A DNA stretch of 47,980 nucleotides from Deinococcus seoulensis (GTDB lineage: Bacteria > Deinococcota > Deinococci > Deinococcales > Deinococcaceae). Shown here piece after piece: positions 37,380-47,980 of the stretch. The notes under the pieces were generated by a model. It searched no databases. It was not told the origin of the DNA and was given only the letters and a program-made list of their open reading frames with translations. Numbering within the stretch: position 1 is the first letter of the stretch; the number at the start of each line of letters is the position of its first letter. Position numbers and translations under genes: made by a program. The DNA lies in assembly GCF_014648115.1 (NCBI RefSeq), contig NZ_BMQM01000029.1, positions 1-47,980 of the forward strand, in the 5' to 3' direction.

Positions 37380-37388
37380 TGCTATGCT
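37380..37388 (+). promoter_or_regulatory. Extended -10 promoter TGCTATGCT of the bc1 operon
   Basis: TG-N-TATGCT lies about 95 bp before the cytochrome c gene, giving a leader of about 90 nt. The -35 region (CTGGGA) is poor, as usual with an extended -10 or an activator-dependent promoter. Confidence 0.55.
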
Positions 37389-37483
37389 GACCCGTATTAG
37401 GTCTCAAGAGTAAGGCCGAGAAGGGGTTCCATCCGCCAGGCGGCGGGGAATTACAGGCCACTTCACGCTGAGGGAGAGGGAAC

Positions 37484-38347
<864 letters not shown>

Positions 38348-38399
38348 GCGGCCCCCGGCTGCTCACCGCCCCAGCAGGCTTGGCCAAGAGGTTTGAATC

Positions 38400-40372
<1,973 letters not shown>

Positions 40373-40403
40373 ACCCACCCCACTGAAGTACGGTTGACTG
40401 TCT

Positions 40404-40440
40404 CCGCCGCCCTGATACCTGTCAGGGCGGCGGCCCTTTG
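40404..40440 (+). terminator. Intrinsic terminator of the bc1 operon
   Basis: CCGCCGCCCTGA (40404-40415) pairs perfectly with TCAGGGCGGCGG (40422-40433), 12 bp with a 6-nt loop, followed by CCCTTTG. Confidence 0.8.
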
Positions 40441-40474
40441 CGGCCGGAGGGCCGGGCGTGCTTGACTGTCACGC

Positions 40475-40672
40475 ATGGACGAACTGGCCCGACACCTGAG
40501 TCTGCGCGCCCGGCAACTGGGGCTGGCGGACCTGCCGCCCGCCGAGGCCCCCGCTGAGACCCTGGCCGAACTGGCCCGCGACACCCTGCACGAACTGATC
40601 GCGCGCGGCCTGCTGCCCGACCCGGACCCGCAACCGGGTTGCTGGAGTGCCCCCAGGTCCGGGCTGCACTGA
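40475..40672 (+). CDS. Small hypothetical protein
   Basis: A 65-aa open frame with an N-terminal helical region (MDELARHLSLRARQLGLADLPPAEAPAETLAELARDTLHELIARGLL) and a short Pro/Trp tail. Leu/Ala/Glu periodicity suggests an amphipathic helix pair. TTGACT ends 7 nt before the ATG and may act as a poor leaderless-type -10. No family is recognised, and both strands are open here, so coding status is only moderately supported. Confidence 0.45.
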   Translation: MDELARHLSLRARQLGLADLPPAEAPAETLAELARDTLHELIARGLLPDPDPQPGCWSAPRSGLH

Positions 40673-40698
40673 TCAGGCTCGGGATGACGGCATGAAGA

Positions 40699-40724
40699 AC
40701 GCCGCCTCCTGATGGGGGCGGCGT
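40699..40724 (-). terminator. Intrinsic terminator after the 83-aa minus-strand gene
   Basis: ACGCCGCCTCC (40699-40709) pairs with GGGGGCGGCGT (40714-40724) around TGAT. On the minus strand it is followed by TCTTC. It could also stop plus-strand transcripts. Confidence 0.6.
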
Positions 40725-40769
40725 GAAGCGTGAACGCGTTGATTCCCGGCTGGGATCACCGGACTGGGA

Positions 40770-41021
40770 TCAGGCCTGCACGCGTGGCGTACTGGGAATG
40801 TTCGCGGCGGGCGTGTCGCCCTGGCGGGTTCCGGCGGCGTACCCGACCTGAGCCCCGAACTGCCACGCCAGTTTGATCATGAACTGGATGGCGTCCTCGT
40901 CGTTGGCGTTGATCAGGGAGCGCAGGTGTTCGGGCAGGCCGTCGGGAAGGGGCATGGCCCGGAGCTGCTCGCCGTACTCGCTGCGGAGCTGCTCGAACCA
41001 CTCGGCATACGGGTTCGTCAT
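40770..41021 (-). CDS. Small conserved Deinococcus protein; candidate DNA-damage-response protein DdrH
   Basis: The 83-aa product (MTNPYAEWFEQLRSEYGEQL..., AIQFMIKLAWQFGAQVGYAAG) is mostly helical with an acidic N-terminal half and a disordered C-terminus (DTPAANIPSTPRVQA). There is no signal peptide. The start is ATG 41021, 7 nt after TAAGAT; upstream in-frame ATGs are rejected. Genes for a bc1 complex on one side and ruvC on the other recall the D. radiodurans region DR0434-DR0440, where DR0438 is ddrH (recalled from memory). The identity is therefore a synteny-based guess. No radiation/desiccation response motif is visible upstream. Confidence 0.7.
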   Translation of the reverse strand: MTNPYAEWFEQLRSEYGEQLRAMPLPDGLPEHLRSLINANDEDAIQFMIKLAWQFGAQVGYAAGTRQGDTPAANIPSTPRVQA

Positions 41022-41028
41022 GCCATCC

Positions 41029-41034
41029 ATCTTA
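41029..41034 (-). promoter_or_regulatory. -10 hexamer TAAGAT of a probable leaderless promoter
   Basis: TAAGAT ends 7 nt before the ATG at 41021; the same hexamer precedes the 786-aa regulator. Confidence 0.5.
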
Positions 41035-41150
41035 ACAGCGGTACGCTCAAGGAATGTAAGCCGCACTGGAAGGGGAAGCGTTCCCCTGCCCCATACGGGA
41101 TGCGGAATCCGATTTGCCTTCCAGGCACTTTTTTATTACCCGAATGGTAG

Positions 41151-41156
41151 TACGCT
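41151..41156 (+). promoter_or_regulatory. -10 hexamer TACGCT of a probable leaderless promoter
   Basis: TACGCT ends 6 nt before the ATG of the Fe-S carrier gene, in an AT-rich patch (TTTTTTATTACC) that is rare in this genome. Confidence 0.55.
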
Positions 41157-41162
41157 TCACGC

Positions 41163-41578
<416 letters not shown>

Positions 41579-41585
<7 letters not shown>

Positions 41586-41626
41586 GTCCTTCTAGCCACT
41601 GAGTCCTTCCCGCTAGTGGGTCCTTC
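41579..41626 (+). repeat. Three imperfect 17-bp tandem repeats spanning the stop codon
   Basis: CCACTGAGTCCTTC occurs at 41579-41592 and 41596-41609, with a degenerate third copy CTAGTGGGTCCTTC at 41613-41626. The first copy contains the last codon and TGA of the Fe-S carrier gene. Confidence 0.75.
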
Positions 41627-41635
41627 CCGCCTCTG

Positions 41636-41671
41636 CCCGCCCCGGTCACTTCAGATCGGGGCGGGTTTCTT
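41636..41671 (+). terminator. Intrinsic terminator after the Fe-S carrier gene
   Basis: CCCGCCCCG (41636-41644) pairs perfectly with CGGGGCGGG (41657-41665), followed by TTTCTT. Confidence 0.85.
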
Positions 41672-41807
41672 GCTGCGGCATGGATGGGCTGTTGATCCGG
41701 CTCTGCTACGGCAGTGCTGCGTGGTAGGGCTGCGGGTCTTCACCCCATTCCCCCGGATGATGAAGACCGGGTCCGCTCCCCCCTGGCTGCAATGGTAGCG
41801 ACCATCC

Positions 41808-41835
41808 TTGACTGAAGCTTAATGTGCCCTATACT
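41808..41835 (+). promoter_or_regulatory. Near-consensus sigma-70 promoter of the peptide-transport operon
   Basis: TTGACT (41808-41813) and TATACT (41830-41835) are separated by 16 bp. Transcription would start near 41842, leaving a leader of about 54 nt with GGAGG at 41885-41889. Confidence 0.8.
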
Positions 41836-41895
41836 GACGCTCATCATTCACGGAAAGGGGCAGCACCATCAGCCCAGTGTTCAGGGAGGCCAGTT

Positions 41896-43653
41896 ATGAA
41901 AAAGACCTTTGCCCTTACCGCATTCCTGCTCGGCGCCGCGCTCGCCGGGCCTGCGAACAACAGCCTCGTGGTTGGCACCTCGCAGGAACCGCCGAACATC
42001 TACGACCCCTGGAGCACCAATAACCTCGCCATCACCAGCGAGATCAACGGCTACATGGGTGCGGGCCTGACCTACCAGGACGACAACGGCGAGACCAAGG
42101 CCGACATCGCCACCCGCGTTCCCACCCTGGGCAACGGCGACTACAAGGTCGTCAAGGACAGCAAGGGCGACGTGATCCGCAACAGCGTCACGTACACCAT
42201 CCGCAAGGACGCCAAGTGGAGCGACGGGACGCCCATCAAGGTCGCGGACTTCCAGTTCTGGCTGAAGCTGGAAAACGACGACCGCGTGCCCGTGCCCGAC
42301 CGTGACCCCTGGGACCGCGCGAAGATCACCGTGAACGACGCCGACACCTTCACGATCACCTTCGAGCCGCCCTACCTGTTCGCGGATCAGGTCAGCCCCG
42401 GTCTGGCCCCCAGCCACGTCATGAGCGCCGCCTGGAACGCCTTCGACGCCAAGACGAAGAACGAGAAGGACGCCAAGGTCGTCAACGAGGAGTGGAAGAA
42501 GTTCATCGCGTCCTTCACGACCGCTCGCAACCTGCCCAAGGTCGTCGCCGGGCCTTTCAAACCCACCGCGTGGCGCACCGGCAACAGCCTGACCATGACC
42601 CGCAACCCGGTGTACTGGAACCAGCCCAAGAACCCCGAGAACTACGTGCAGACCGTCACGTACCGCTTCATCCCGAACACCAACACCCTGAAAGTGAACA
42701 TCCTGTCCGGGCAGCTGGACGCCGTGAGCGCCGTCGGTCTGACCTTCGACCAGGGCGTGGACCTGTCCCGCAACGAGCGCAGCAAGTACAAGACGTACTT
42801 CGTGCCCGGTGCCGTCTGGGAGCACATCGACATCAACGCCCGCGGCCAGCGCGCCAAGGACCTCGACCTGGATGACCCGCGCATGCGTCAGGCCCTGCTG
42901 TACGCCATCGACCGTGACGCGCTGACCAAGGCGCTGTTCCAGGGTAAGCAGGCCGTGTCCAACAGCTGGATTGGCCCGGTCAGCAAGCTGTACAAGAAAG
43001 ACGTCAACGACTACAACCTGAACGTCGCCCGCGCCAAGCAGCTGTTCGCGGCGCTCGGCTGGACGCCCGGCAGTGACGGCATCCTGCAGAAGGCCGGGAA
43101 GAAACTCAGTCTGAACTTCTCCACCACCGCCGGGAACACCACCCGCGAACGCGTGCAGCAGATCCTGCAGGCGCAGTGGAAGGCCGTGGGCGTGCAGGTG
43201 AACATCCAGAACTACCCCGCCAGCGTCATCTTCGGGCCGGACTTCCTGAGCAAGGGCGAGAGCGGCAAGTGGGACATGGCCATGTACGCCTGGTCGAACA
43301 ACCCCGTGTTCGAGGAAGGCAACCTCTGGAAGAGCGAGGGCATCCCCACCGCCGCCAACGGTTACTCCGGCCAGAACAATCCCGGCTGGAACAACGCCGA
43401 GTACGACAAGCTGTACAAGCAGGCGAAGGTTGAGTTCAACCAGGCCGACCGCATCAAGCTGTTCGACCGCATGCAGGCCATCTGGAACGCCGAGGTGCCC
43501 GCCCTGCCCCTGTACTTCCGCGTGAACGTGTACACCAAGGTCCCCGGCCTCGTGAACTACACCTTCAGCGCCATTACGCAGTACCCCAGCTGGAACGCTG
43601 CGAACATCGGCTGGGCCAGCCGCGGGGCCGCCGAGGAGTACAAGCAGAAGTAA
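41896..43653 (+). CDS. Peptide ABC transporter substrate-binding protein (SBP family 5)
   Basis: The 585-aa exported protein has a signal peptide ([19 protein letters not shown]) and the SBP_bac_5 fold: an early [21 protein letters not shown], the [24 protein letters not shown] motif shared by OppA/Dpp[24 protein letters not shown], and a C-terminal [17 protein letters not shown]. No lipobox cysteine is seen, so it may be free in the periplasm-like space. It captures oligopeptides or similar solutes for the two permeases downstream. ATG 41896 follows GGAGG. An intrinsic terminator between this gene and the permeases should make it the most abundant product of the operon. Confidence 0.92.
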   Translation: MKKTFALTAFLLGAALAGPANNSLVVGTSQEPPNIYDPWSTNNLAITSEINGYMGAGLTYQDDNGETKADIATRVPTLGNGDYKVVKDSKGDVIRNSVTYTIRKDAKWSDGTPIKVADFQFWLKLENDDRVPVPDRDPWDRAKITVNDADTFTITFEPPYLFADQVSPGLAPSHVMSAAWNAFDAKTKNEKDAKVVNEEWKKFIASFTTARNLPKVVAGPFKPTAWRTGNSLTMTRNPVYWNQPKNPENYVQTVTYRFIPNTNTLKVNILSGQLDAVSAVGLTFDQGVDLSRNERSKYKTYFVPGAVWEHIDINARGQRAKDLDLDDPRMRQALLYAIDRDALTKALFQGKQAVSNSWIGPVSKLYKKDVNDYNLNVARAKQLFAALGWTPGSDGILQKAGKKLSLNFSTTAGNTTRERVQQILQAQWKAVGVQVNIQNYPASVIFGPDFLSKGESGKWDMAMYAWSNNPVFEEGNLWKSEGIPTAANGYSGQNNPGWNNAEYDKLYKQAKVEFNQADRIKLFDRMQAIWNAEVPALPLYFRVNVYTKVPGLVNYTFSAITQYPSWNAANIGWASRGAAEEYKQK

Positions 43654-43696
43654 ACGCCCGCGGGCGCGGCCACCGGGCGTGGACCGCCCAGCGCCG

Positions 43697-43742
43697 GGCG
43701 CGGGAGGGAAGGCACACACGCTTTCCCTCCCGCGCCGTTTTT
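43697..43742 (+). terminator. Intra-operon terminator/attenuator between binding protein and permease genes
   Basis: GGCGCGGGAGGGAA (43697-43710) pairs perfectly with TTCCCTCCCGCGCC (43723-43736), 14 bp, followed by GTTTTT. The permease SD (CAGGAG) starts right after it. Confidence 0.88.
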
Positions 43743-43755
43743 CAGGAGTTCGAAC

Positions 43756-44751
43756 ATGGGAACCTACGCACTACGACGAGTGATTCAGATGATTCCGCTG
43801 CTGCTGGTGATCAGCCTCGTGATCTTCGGCCTGACCGCCCTGCAACCCGGCGACCCGGTCGATCAGCTGGTGTTCGGCAACAGCAACATCACCCCCGAGG
43901 ACATCGCCCGCCTGCGCGCCGCGTACGGCCTGGACCAGCCGTGGATCACCCGGTACTTCTTCTGGTTGCAGCAGGCCGTGACCGGGAACTTCGGGTACTC
44001 GCAGGACTTCGGGATTCCCGCGCTGGAGTACATCTTCCAGAACCGCCTGCCGAACACGCTGCTGCTGACCGTGCCCGCCCTGGTGATCAGTACCCTGATC
44101 GCCGTGCCGCTGGGCATCTTCAGTGCCGTGCGGCAGTACTCGGTGCTGGATTACCTGCTGACCTTCTTCGCGTTCGTGGCGGTCAGCGCCCCGGTGTTCT
44201 GGGTGGGCGCGCTGGCCCTGTACTTCTTCGCGATCTACCTGCCGCAACTGACGGGCGGACTGCTGTCCCTGCCGCCCGGCGGGCTGGGCGGCGACGTGCC
44301 CCCGGAAGCCGGGTGGCTGGCCGTGACGCTGGACAAACTGAAGTACCTGCTGCTGCCCCTGATGATCCTGATGCTGCGCGAGATCGCCGTGACCATGCGG
44401 TTTATGCGTGCCAACATGCTCGAAACGCTCACGCAGGATTACGTGCGCACCGCGCGCGCCAAGGGACTGGCGGACCGCCGGGTGCTGTACAAGCACGCGC
44501 TGCGGAACGCCGTGACGCCCATCGTGACCATCATGGGTCTGAGCATTCCCGGTCTGTTCGGCGGGGCCGTCATCACCGAGACCGTGTTCTCCTGGCCGGG
44601 CATGGGCAAGGCCATCCTGGACGCGCTGGTCACCAAGGACTTCAACGTGGTGATGGTCTGCCTGATGATGCTGGCCCTGCTGACCGTCGTGTTCCAGTTG
44701 CTGACCGACCTCGCCTACGCCCTCGTCGATCCCCGGATCCGGTACTCCTAA
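43756..44751 (+). CDS. Peptide ABC transporter permease (DppB/OppB type)
   Basis: The 331-aa inner-membrane permease has the DppB pattern: [26 protein letters not shown] first helix, then LQPGDPVDQ and [19 protein letters not shown] in the periplasmic segment. Four or five further helices follow, with the ATPase-contacting EAA-like loop [26 protein letters not shown] and [17 protein letters not shown]. Its length is normal. It starts 13 nt after the attenuator hairpin and is followed after 12 nt by the partner permease. Confidence 0.93.
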   Translation: MGTYALRRVIQMIPLLLVISLVIFGLTALQPGDPVDQLVFGNSNITPEDIARLRAAYGLDQPWITRYFFWLQQAVTGNFGYSQDFGIPALEYIFQNRLPNTLLLTVPALVISTLIAVPLGIFSAVRQYSVLDYLLTFFAFVAVSAPVFWVGALALYFFAIYLPQLTGGLLSLPPGGLGGDVPPEAGWLAVTLDKLKYLLLPLMILMLREIAVTMRFMRANMLETLTQDYVRTARAKGLADRRVLYKHALRNAVTPIVTIMGLSIPGLFGGAVITETVFSWPGMGKAILDALVTKDFNVVMVCLMMLALLTVVFQLLTDLAYALVDPRIRYS

Positions 44752-44763
44752 AGGACGGCTGCC

Positions 44764-45693
44764 ATGACCTCCGCTGTAACCACCCCGGCCGCCCGGCCCG
44801 CCAAGAGCCGCTCGACCCTGCAGATCGCCATGCGCCGACTGCGCCGCCACAGGGCCGCCATGATCAGCCTCGTGGTGATCGCCGCGCTGATCCTGATGGC
44901 GATCTTCGCGCCGCTGATCGCGCCGTACGACCCGAACGCCCAGGACCTGGAAGGCATCTACTCGCCGCCCGGCGCGCAGCACCTGCTGGGGCAGGACAGC
45001 CTGGGCCGCGACATGCTGTCCCGCATCATCTACGGCAGTCGCGTCAGCCTGATCGTGGGCTTCACGGTCGCGATCTTCAGTGTCGGGCTGGGCACCATCA
45101 TGGGGCTGCTGTCCGGTTTCCTGGGCGGACTGGTCGATACGGCCATCAGCCGTTTCATCGAGCTGATGCTGTCCATTCCGGAACTGCCGCTGCTGCTGAC
45201 CCTCAGCGCCCTGCTGCTCGCCAGTGACGCTCCCGCCATCGTGGCGTTGCGTCAGACGCCGAACGCCAGCGTGTTCATCATCATCGGGATCTTCACGTTC
45301 TTCGGCTGGATGGGCACCGCCCGCCTGGTGCGCGGCGAGGTCCTGAAACTCAAGAACCTGGAGTACGTGGACGCCGCCCGCGCCCTGGGCGCCCGTAACG
45401 CCCGCATCATGTTCCGTCACCTCGTGCCGAACGTGGTCGCCGTCATCATCGTGAACGGCACCCTGGCCGTCGGCGGCGCGATCCTGGGCGAGGCGGCCCT
45501 GTCGTTCCTGGGCTTCGGTATCCAGCCGCCCGTCAGCACCTGGGGCAACATGCTCTCGAACGCGAACGAGGTCGTGCTGGAGCACCCGTACCTGGCGTTC
45601 TGGCCCGGACTGGCGATCCTGATCACGGTGCTGGCCTTCAACTTCCTGGGTGACGGTCTGCGCGACGCCTTCGACCCCAAGAGCCGTCTGTAA
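44764..45693 (+). CDS. Peptide ABC transporter permease (DppC/OppC type)
   Basis: The 309-aa permease has the N-terminal OppC_N segment ([39 protein letters not shown]) and [24 protein letters not shown], both diagnostic for DppC-type subunits. The EAA loop reads [46 protein letters not shown] and [13 protein letters not shown] close the protein as expected. No ATP-binding subunit gene follows: a strong terminator comes 27 bp after the stop, so the two ATPases must be supplied from elsewhere in the genome. Confidence 0.94.
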   Translation: MTSAVTTPAARPAKSRSTLQIAMRRLRRHRAAMISLVVIAALILMAIFAPLIAPYDPNAQDLEGIYSPPGAQHLLGQDSLGRDMLSRIIYGSRVSLIVGFTVAIFSVGLGTIMGLLSGFLGGLVDTAISRFIELMLSIPELPLLLTLSALLLASDAPAIVALRQTPNASVFIIIGIFTFFGWMGTARLVRGEVLKLKNLEYVDAARALGARNARIMFRHLVPNVVAVIIVNGTLAVGGAILGEAALSFLGFGIQPPVSTWGNMLSNANEVVLEHPYLAFWPGLAILITVLAFNFLGDGLRDAFDPKSRL

Positions 45694-45719
45694 CGCCCGT
45701 TTCACCCGTGTGCTTCCGG

Positions 45720-45743
45720 CCCCCGCACTGGCGGGGGTTTTTT
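45720..45743 (+). terminator. Intrinsic terminator of the peptide-transport operon
   Basis: CCCCCGC (45720-45726) pairs with GCGGGGG (45731-45737) around ACTG, followed by six T. Confidence 0.9.
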
Positions 45744-45767
45744 CCTGCCGGGCGGCGCCGCATCGCG

Positions 45768-45773
45768 TATCCT
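45768..45773 (+). promoter_or_regulatory. -10 hexamer TATCCT of a probable leaderless promoter (ruvC)
   Basis: TATCCT ends 6 nt before the GTG of ruvC. The intervening bases are all G; they could act as SD-like sequence only if the start were further downstream, which the protein excludes. Confidence 0.55.
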
Positions 45774-45779
45774 GGGGGG

Positions 45780-46298
45780 GTGATCGTTCTTGGTATTGAC
45801 CCTGGACTCGCCAACCTCGGCCTGGGGCTGGTGGAAGGAGATGTCCGCAAGGCCCGGCACCTGCACCACGTGTGCCTGACCACCGAGAGCGCCTGGATCA
45901 TGCCGCGCCGCCTGCAGTACCTGCACGCCGAGGTCAGTCGCCTGATCGCGGAGTACCAGCCGGACGCCGTGGCCATCGAGGATCAGATTCTGCGCCGGCA
46001 GGCGGACGTGGCCTTCAAGGTCGGGCAGGCGTTCGGGGTGGTGCAGCTGGCCTGCGCGCAGGCGGGCGTGCCGGTCCACAGTTACGGCCCCATGCAGGTC
46101 AAGCAGTCGCTGGTCGGAACGGGCCGCGCCGACAAGGAGCAGGTGATCTACATGGTCAAGGCCAGCCTGGGCATCCGCGAACTGTTCAACAATCACGCCG
46201 CCGACGCGCTGGCCCTGGCCCTGACGCACCTGGCGAGCGCGTCCATGCAGACCCGCACGGCGCAGGCCCGCACCGCCGGTCTCGTCCGGTCCCGCTGA
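45780..46298 (+). CDS. ruvC: Crossover junction endodeoxyribonuclease RuvC
   Basis: The 172-aa resolvase cuts Holliday junctions during recombinational repair. Catalytic acidic residues are visible: Asp7 in VLGIDPGLANLG, Glu67 in VAIEDQILRRQ, and His139 with Asp142 in FNNHAADALALAL. The conserved YGPMQVKQSLVGTGRADKEQV block contacts DNA. The start is GTG 45780, because the family begins M-(I/V)-V-L-G-I-D; an in-frame ATG at 45708 lies inside the upstream terminator. The stop is followed after 19 bp by a PrsW-like gene, so the two may be co-transcribed. In the Deinococcus lineage this enzyme is part of the machinery rebuilding broken genomes. Confidence 0.96.
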   Translation: MIVLGIDPGLANLGLGLVEGDVRKARHLHHVCLTTESAWIMPRRLQYLHAEVSRLIAEYQPDAVAIEDQILRRQADVAFKVGQAFGVVQLACAQAGVPVHSYGPMQVKQSLVGTGRADKEQVIYMVKASLGIRELFNNHAADALALALTHLASASMQTRTAQARTAGLVRSR

Positions 46299-46317
46299 GG
46301 AACGCCGGGAACGCCGC

Positions 46318-47034
46318 GTGACCCTCTCGCTGCTGCTGTCGCTGCTGGTGTCCGTGGCGGTCACGTTCGCGTGGTTGTGGTTCTTCGTGCGGCGCGACCG
46401 GCACCCGGAACCGCTGTGGCTGCTGGCCCGCACCTTTGCGTGGGGCATGTTCGCGTGGCTGATCGCGGCGGCGCTGGAAGCCAGTCTGGGCCGCATGCTG
46501 TCGTCCACTGTGCCGCTGGCCGTCCTGACCGTGGTGATCCTGACCGCCCTGATCGAGGAGGGGTTCAAGTTCGTGGCGGCCACGACCGCCATCACGGAAC
46601 TGGCTTTCGACGAACCGATGGACGGACTGGTGTACGCCGTGACGGCCGCGCTGGGCTTCGCGCTGATGGAGAACCTGACCTACACCCTGGAGTTCGGCAG
46701 TGGGGCCGGCGCGTGGCATTCCCTGCTGGCGACCCTGGCGCACGCCCTGTTCAGCGCCCCGCAGGGCTACGCGCTGGGAGGCCTGCACTGGCAGCGGGGC
46801 CGGGCCTGGGTGGCGCAGGGGCTGCTGCTGAGCGTGACCCTGCACGCCGTGTTCAACAGTCTGCTGGGCAGCAGTGGCAGCTGGCAGCACCTCAGCGCCC
46901 TGATCGGTGTCACGGCCGCGATGGTCCTGCTGGCCAGCCGGTACTACCGCGCGTTCGAGGCGCACGCCCGTCAGTACGGTCCGTCGGCGTACTTCCTGCA
47001 GGAGCAGGCCCGCAACGCCCAGCACCGCCCATAA
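46318..47034 (+). CDS. PrsW-like intramembrane protease (CPBP superfamily)
   Basis: The 238-aa protein has about seven hydrophobic helices and the PrsW motifs: Glu80-Glu81-x2-Lys84-Phe85 (LIEEGFKFVAA), Phe-x3-Glu118-Asn119 (GFALMENLTY), His142 (TLAHALFSAPQGYALG) and His176-x3-Asn180 (LHAVFNSLLG). PrsW-type enzymes are metal-dependent membrane proteases; in Bacillus PrsW degrades an anti-sigma factor. Target and role here are unknown. GTG 46318 sits 19 nt after the ruvC stop with only a weak GGGAA SD. It converges on the molybdopterin gene downstream with no evident terminator in the 53-bp gap. Confidence 0.85.
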   Translation: MTLSLLLSLLVSVAVTFAWLWFFVRRDRHPEPLWLLARTFAWGMFAWLIAAALEASLGRMLSSTVPLAVLTVVILTALIEEGFKFVAATTAITELAFDEPMDGLVYAVTAALGFALMENLTYTLEFGSGAGAWHSLLATLAHALFSAPQGYALGGLHWQRGRAWVAQGLLLSVTLHAVFNSLLGSSGSWQHLSALIGVTAAMVLLASRYYRAFEAHARQYGPSAYFLQEQARNAQHRP

Positions 47035-47087
47035 GCACAGCACCGTCCGTAGGCCCAGTACCGTCCGTGCGCGGTAGGGGGCCGTGG

Positions 47088-47804
47088 TTACAGCGTGTCG
47101 TGCGCGGTCTGTCCGTCCACCCAGTGCTGACCGTCCTCGTCGGCCTCGTGTTTCCAGACGGGCACATGCACTTTCAGGTGCTCGATGATGAAATCGCAGG
47201 CTTCCAGCGCGGCGCGGCGGTGCGGGCTGGCCACCCCGATCAGGATGCTCGCCTCGCCCGGCAGCAGGCGGCCCACGCGGTGCTGAAGGTACACGCGCAG
47301 TTCCCCGTGCCGCTCGCGGGCGGCGTCGGCCGCTCCCTGCATGACCCTGCGCGCCATGGGGGCGTACCCCTCGTACTCGATGAATTCCACGGTGCGGCCC
47401 TTGTTCGGGCTGCGGACCGTGCCCACAAAGTAGGCCTGCGCGCCGTATTCGGGGCGGACGAGGTAGGCGTCGGCCTGTTCCAGGCGCAGGGGTTCGGCCG
47501 TGACTTCGCAGTGCGTCTGCCCGTCGTGAGGCGGCTGGTCGTCGTGCGGCTCTGCAGGGCTGTCACCTGAGCCTCCCGCCACGGGCGGCAGGAAGGCCAC
47601 CTCCGCGCCGGGCGTCAGGACCGTTTCCGGTGAGGCGTAGGTTTCGTTCACGGCGACCATGCAGCCCCGCAGGCTGATTCCGAACTGCGCCTCGACCAGT
47701 TCCGCCACGGCGCGCACGTCACTGCCCTCGGCCGCCTCCAGCACCAGGTGCTCGACGCCAGTTTCCCGCTTCAGGCGGGCAAAAAACACCACGTTCAGCT
47801 GCAT
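47088..47804 (-). CDS. Fused MoaD-MoaE molybdopterin synthase
   Basis: The 238-aa protein joins two molybdopterin synthase subunits. Residues 1-78 are MoaD, a ubiquitin-like sulphur carrier ending in Gly77-Gly78 (FLPPVAGG). An acidic, His/Pro-rich linker (79-100) follows. MoaE occupies about 101-230 with YFVGTVRSPNKGRTVEFIEYEGYAPMA, HRVGRLLPGEASILIGVASPHRRAAL and KVHVPVWKHE, where Lys211 and Lys218 match the catalytic lysines. The synthase converts cyclic pyranopterin monophosphate to molybdopterin by dithiolene insertion. In separate MoaD the C-terminal Gly-Gly must be free for thiocarboxylation; here it is internal, so cleavage is required, as for mycobacterial MoaX, or the MoaD part is used differently. 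TAGCCT ends 6 nt before the ATG. Confidence 0.92.
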   Translation of the reverse strand: MQLNVVFFARLKRETGVEHLVLEAAEGSDVRAVAELVEAQFGISLRGCMVAVNETYASPETVLTPGAEVAFLPPVAGGSGDSPAEPHDDQPPHDGQTHCEVTAEPLRLEQADAYLVRPEYGAQAYFVGTVRSPNKGRTVEFIEYEGYAPMARRVMQGAADAARERHGELRVYLQHRVGRLLPGEASILIGVASPHRRAALEACDFIIEHLKVHVPVWKHEADEDGQHWVDGQTAHDTL

Positions 47805-47810
47805 GTCCAG

Positions 47811-47816
47811 AGGCTA
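47811..47816 (-). promoter_or_regulatory. -10 hexamer TAGCCT of a probable leaderless promoter
   Basis: TAGCCT ends 6 nt before the ATG of the moaD-moaE fusion. Confidence 0.5.
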
Positions 47817-47921
47817 CCACGCACGTCATCCGGTCCTGGCGGCTGCGTACCTGACTGCGTGCCTGACAGGCCCGTGCCGCCGCTGCTACCGGAAGGTGAA
47901 GGATGGCGGGGCCGGGGGGTG

Positions 47922-47971
<50 letters not shown>

Positions 47972-47980
47972 CGATGCATG

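Noticed and set aside
43771..45705. 644-aa minus-strand frame opposite the permease genes
   Set aside because: Hydrophilic Gln/His/Asp-rich translation that mirrors hydrophobic permease codons; no start signals or domain.

Overview
The window is chromosomal DNA from a pigmented, aerobic member of the genus Deinococcus. The GC content and third-position GC are very high. A CrtO-type ketolase, a Nudix hydrolase and a CruF-type hydratase stand in the order I remember for D. radiodurans DR0093-DR0091. A bc1-type complex leads towards ruvC, much as I remember for DR0434-DR0440. Many genes have a TANNNT hexamer ending only 6-7 nt before the start codon, the leaderless-mRNA pattern described for Deinococcus. 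These locus numbers come from memory, not a search.

Layout. 1-380: the tail of a truncated gene, a hairpin, and a small inverted-repeat element with a 6-bp target duplication (MITE-like). 378-4446 (minus): a secreted S8 protease behind a large SARP/BTAD-ATPase-TPR regulator. 4550-11854 (minus): a carotenoid cluster transcribed as crtO, Nudix, cruF, acyltransferase, glycosyltransferase, a secreted unknown and a CrtI/CrtD-family desaturase, several of them overlapping. 11952-13758: two GNAT acetyltransferases, a SnoaL-like protein and a small membrane protein. 13950-17619: an unrecognised 512-aa protein, MutY and a UppS-type prenyltransferase.

17.9-33.5 kb is the most unusual part: five consecutive plus-strand genes encoding exported proteins built largely of DUF11-type beta-sandwich repeats (165, 772, 930, 1590 and 1581 aa). 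The 1590-aa protein ends in what looks like an outer-membrane beta-barrel and sits 2 nt behind the 930-aa protein, which carries an SdrD_B/Cna_B-like domain. The two presumed promoter regions of this locus share a GTAAG-N6-GYAAG direct repeat, suggesting one response regulator controls both. I read the locus as a candidate cell-surface or envelope system; its function is not known to me.

33.6-37.2 kb: a DMT exporter, a CvpA-like membrane protein flanked by two 133-bp direct copies of a structured repeat, and a compact operon of an orphan NarL-type response regulator, a small Cys-rich protein and a beta-lactamase-fold serine hydrolase. 37.5-40.4 kb: a three-gene bc1-type complex (cytochrome c, Rieske, cytochrome b) behind an extended -10 promoter and a dyad site. 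40.5-41.6 kb: two small proteins, one a candidate for DNA-damage-response protein DdrH, and an IscA/ErpA-type Fe-S carrier. 41.9-45.7 kb: a peptide ABC importer (binding protein and two permeases, no ATPases). 45.8-47.8 kb: ruvC, a PrsW-like membrane protease and a fused MoaD-MoaE. The window ends in a near-consensus promoter firing out of the right edge. No tRNA, rRNA, CRISPR array or intact transposase gene was seen.
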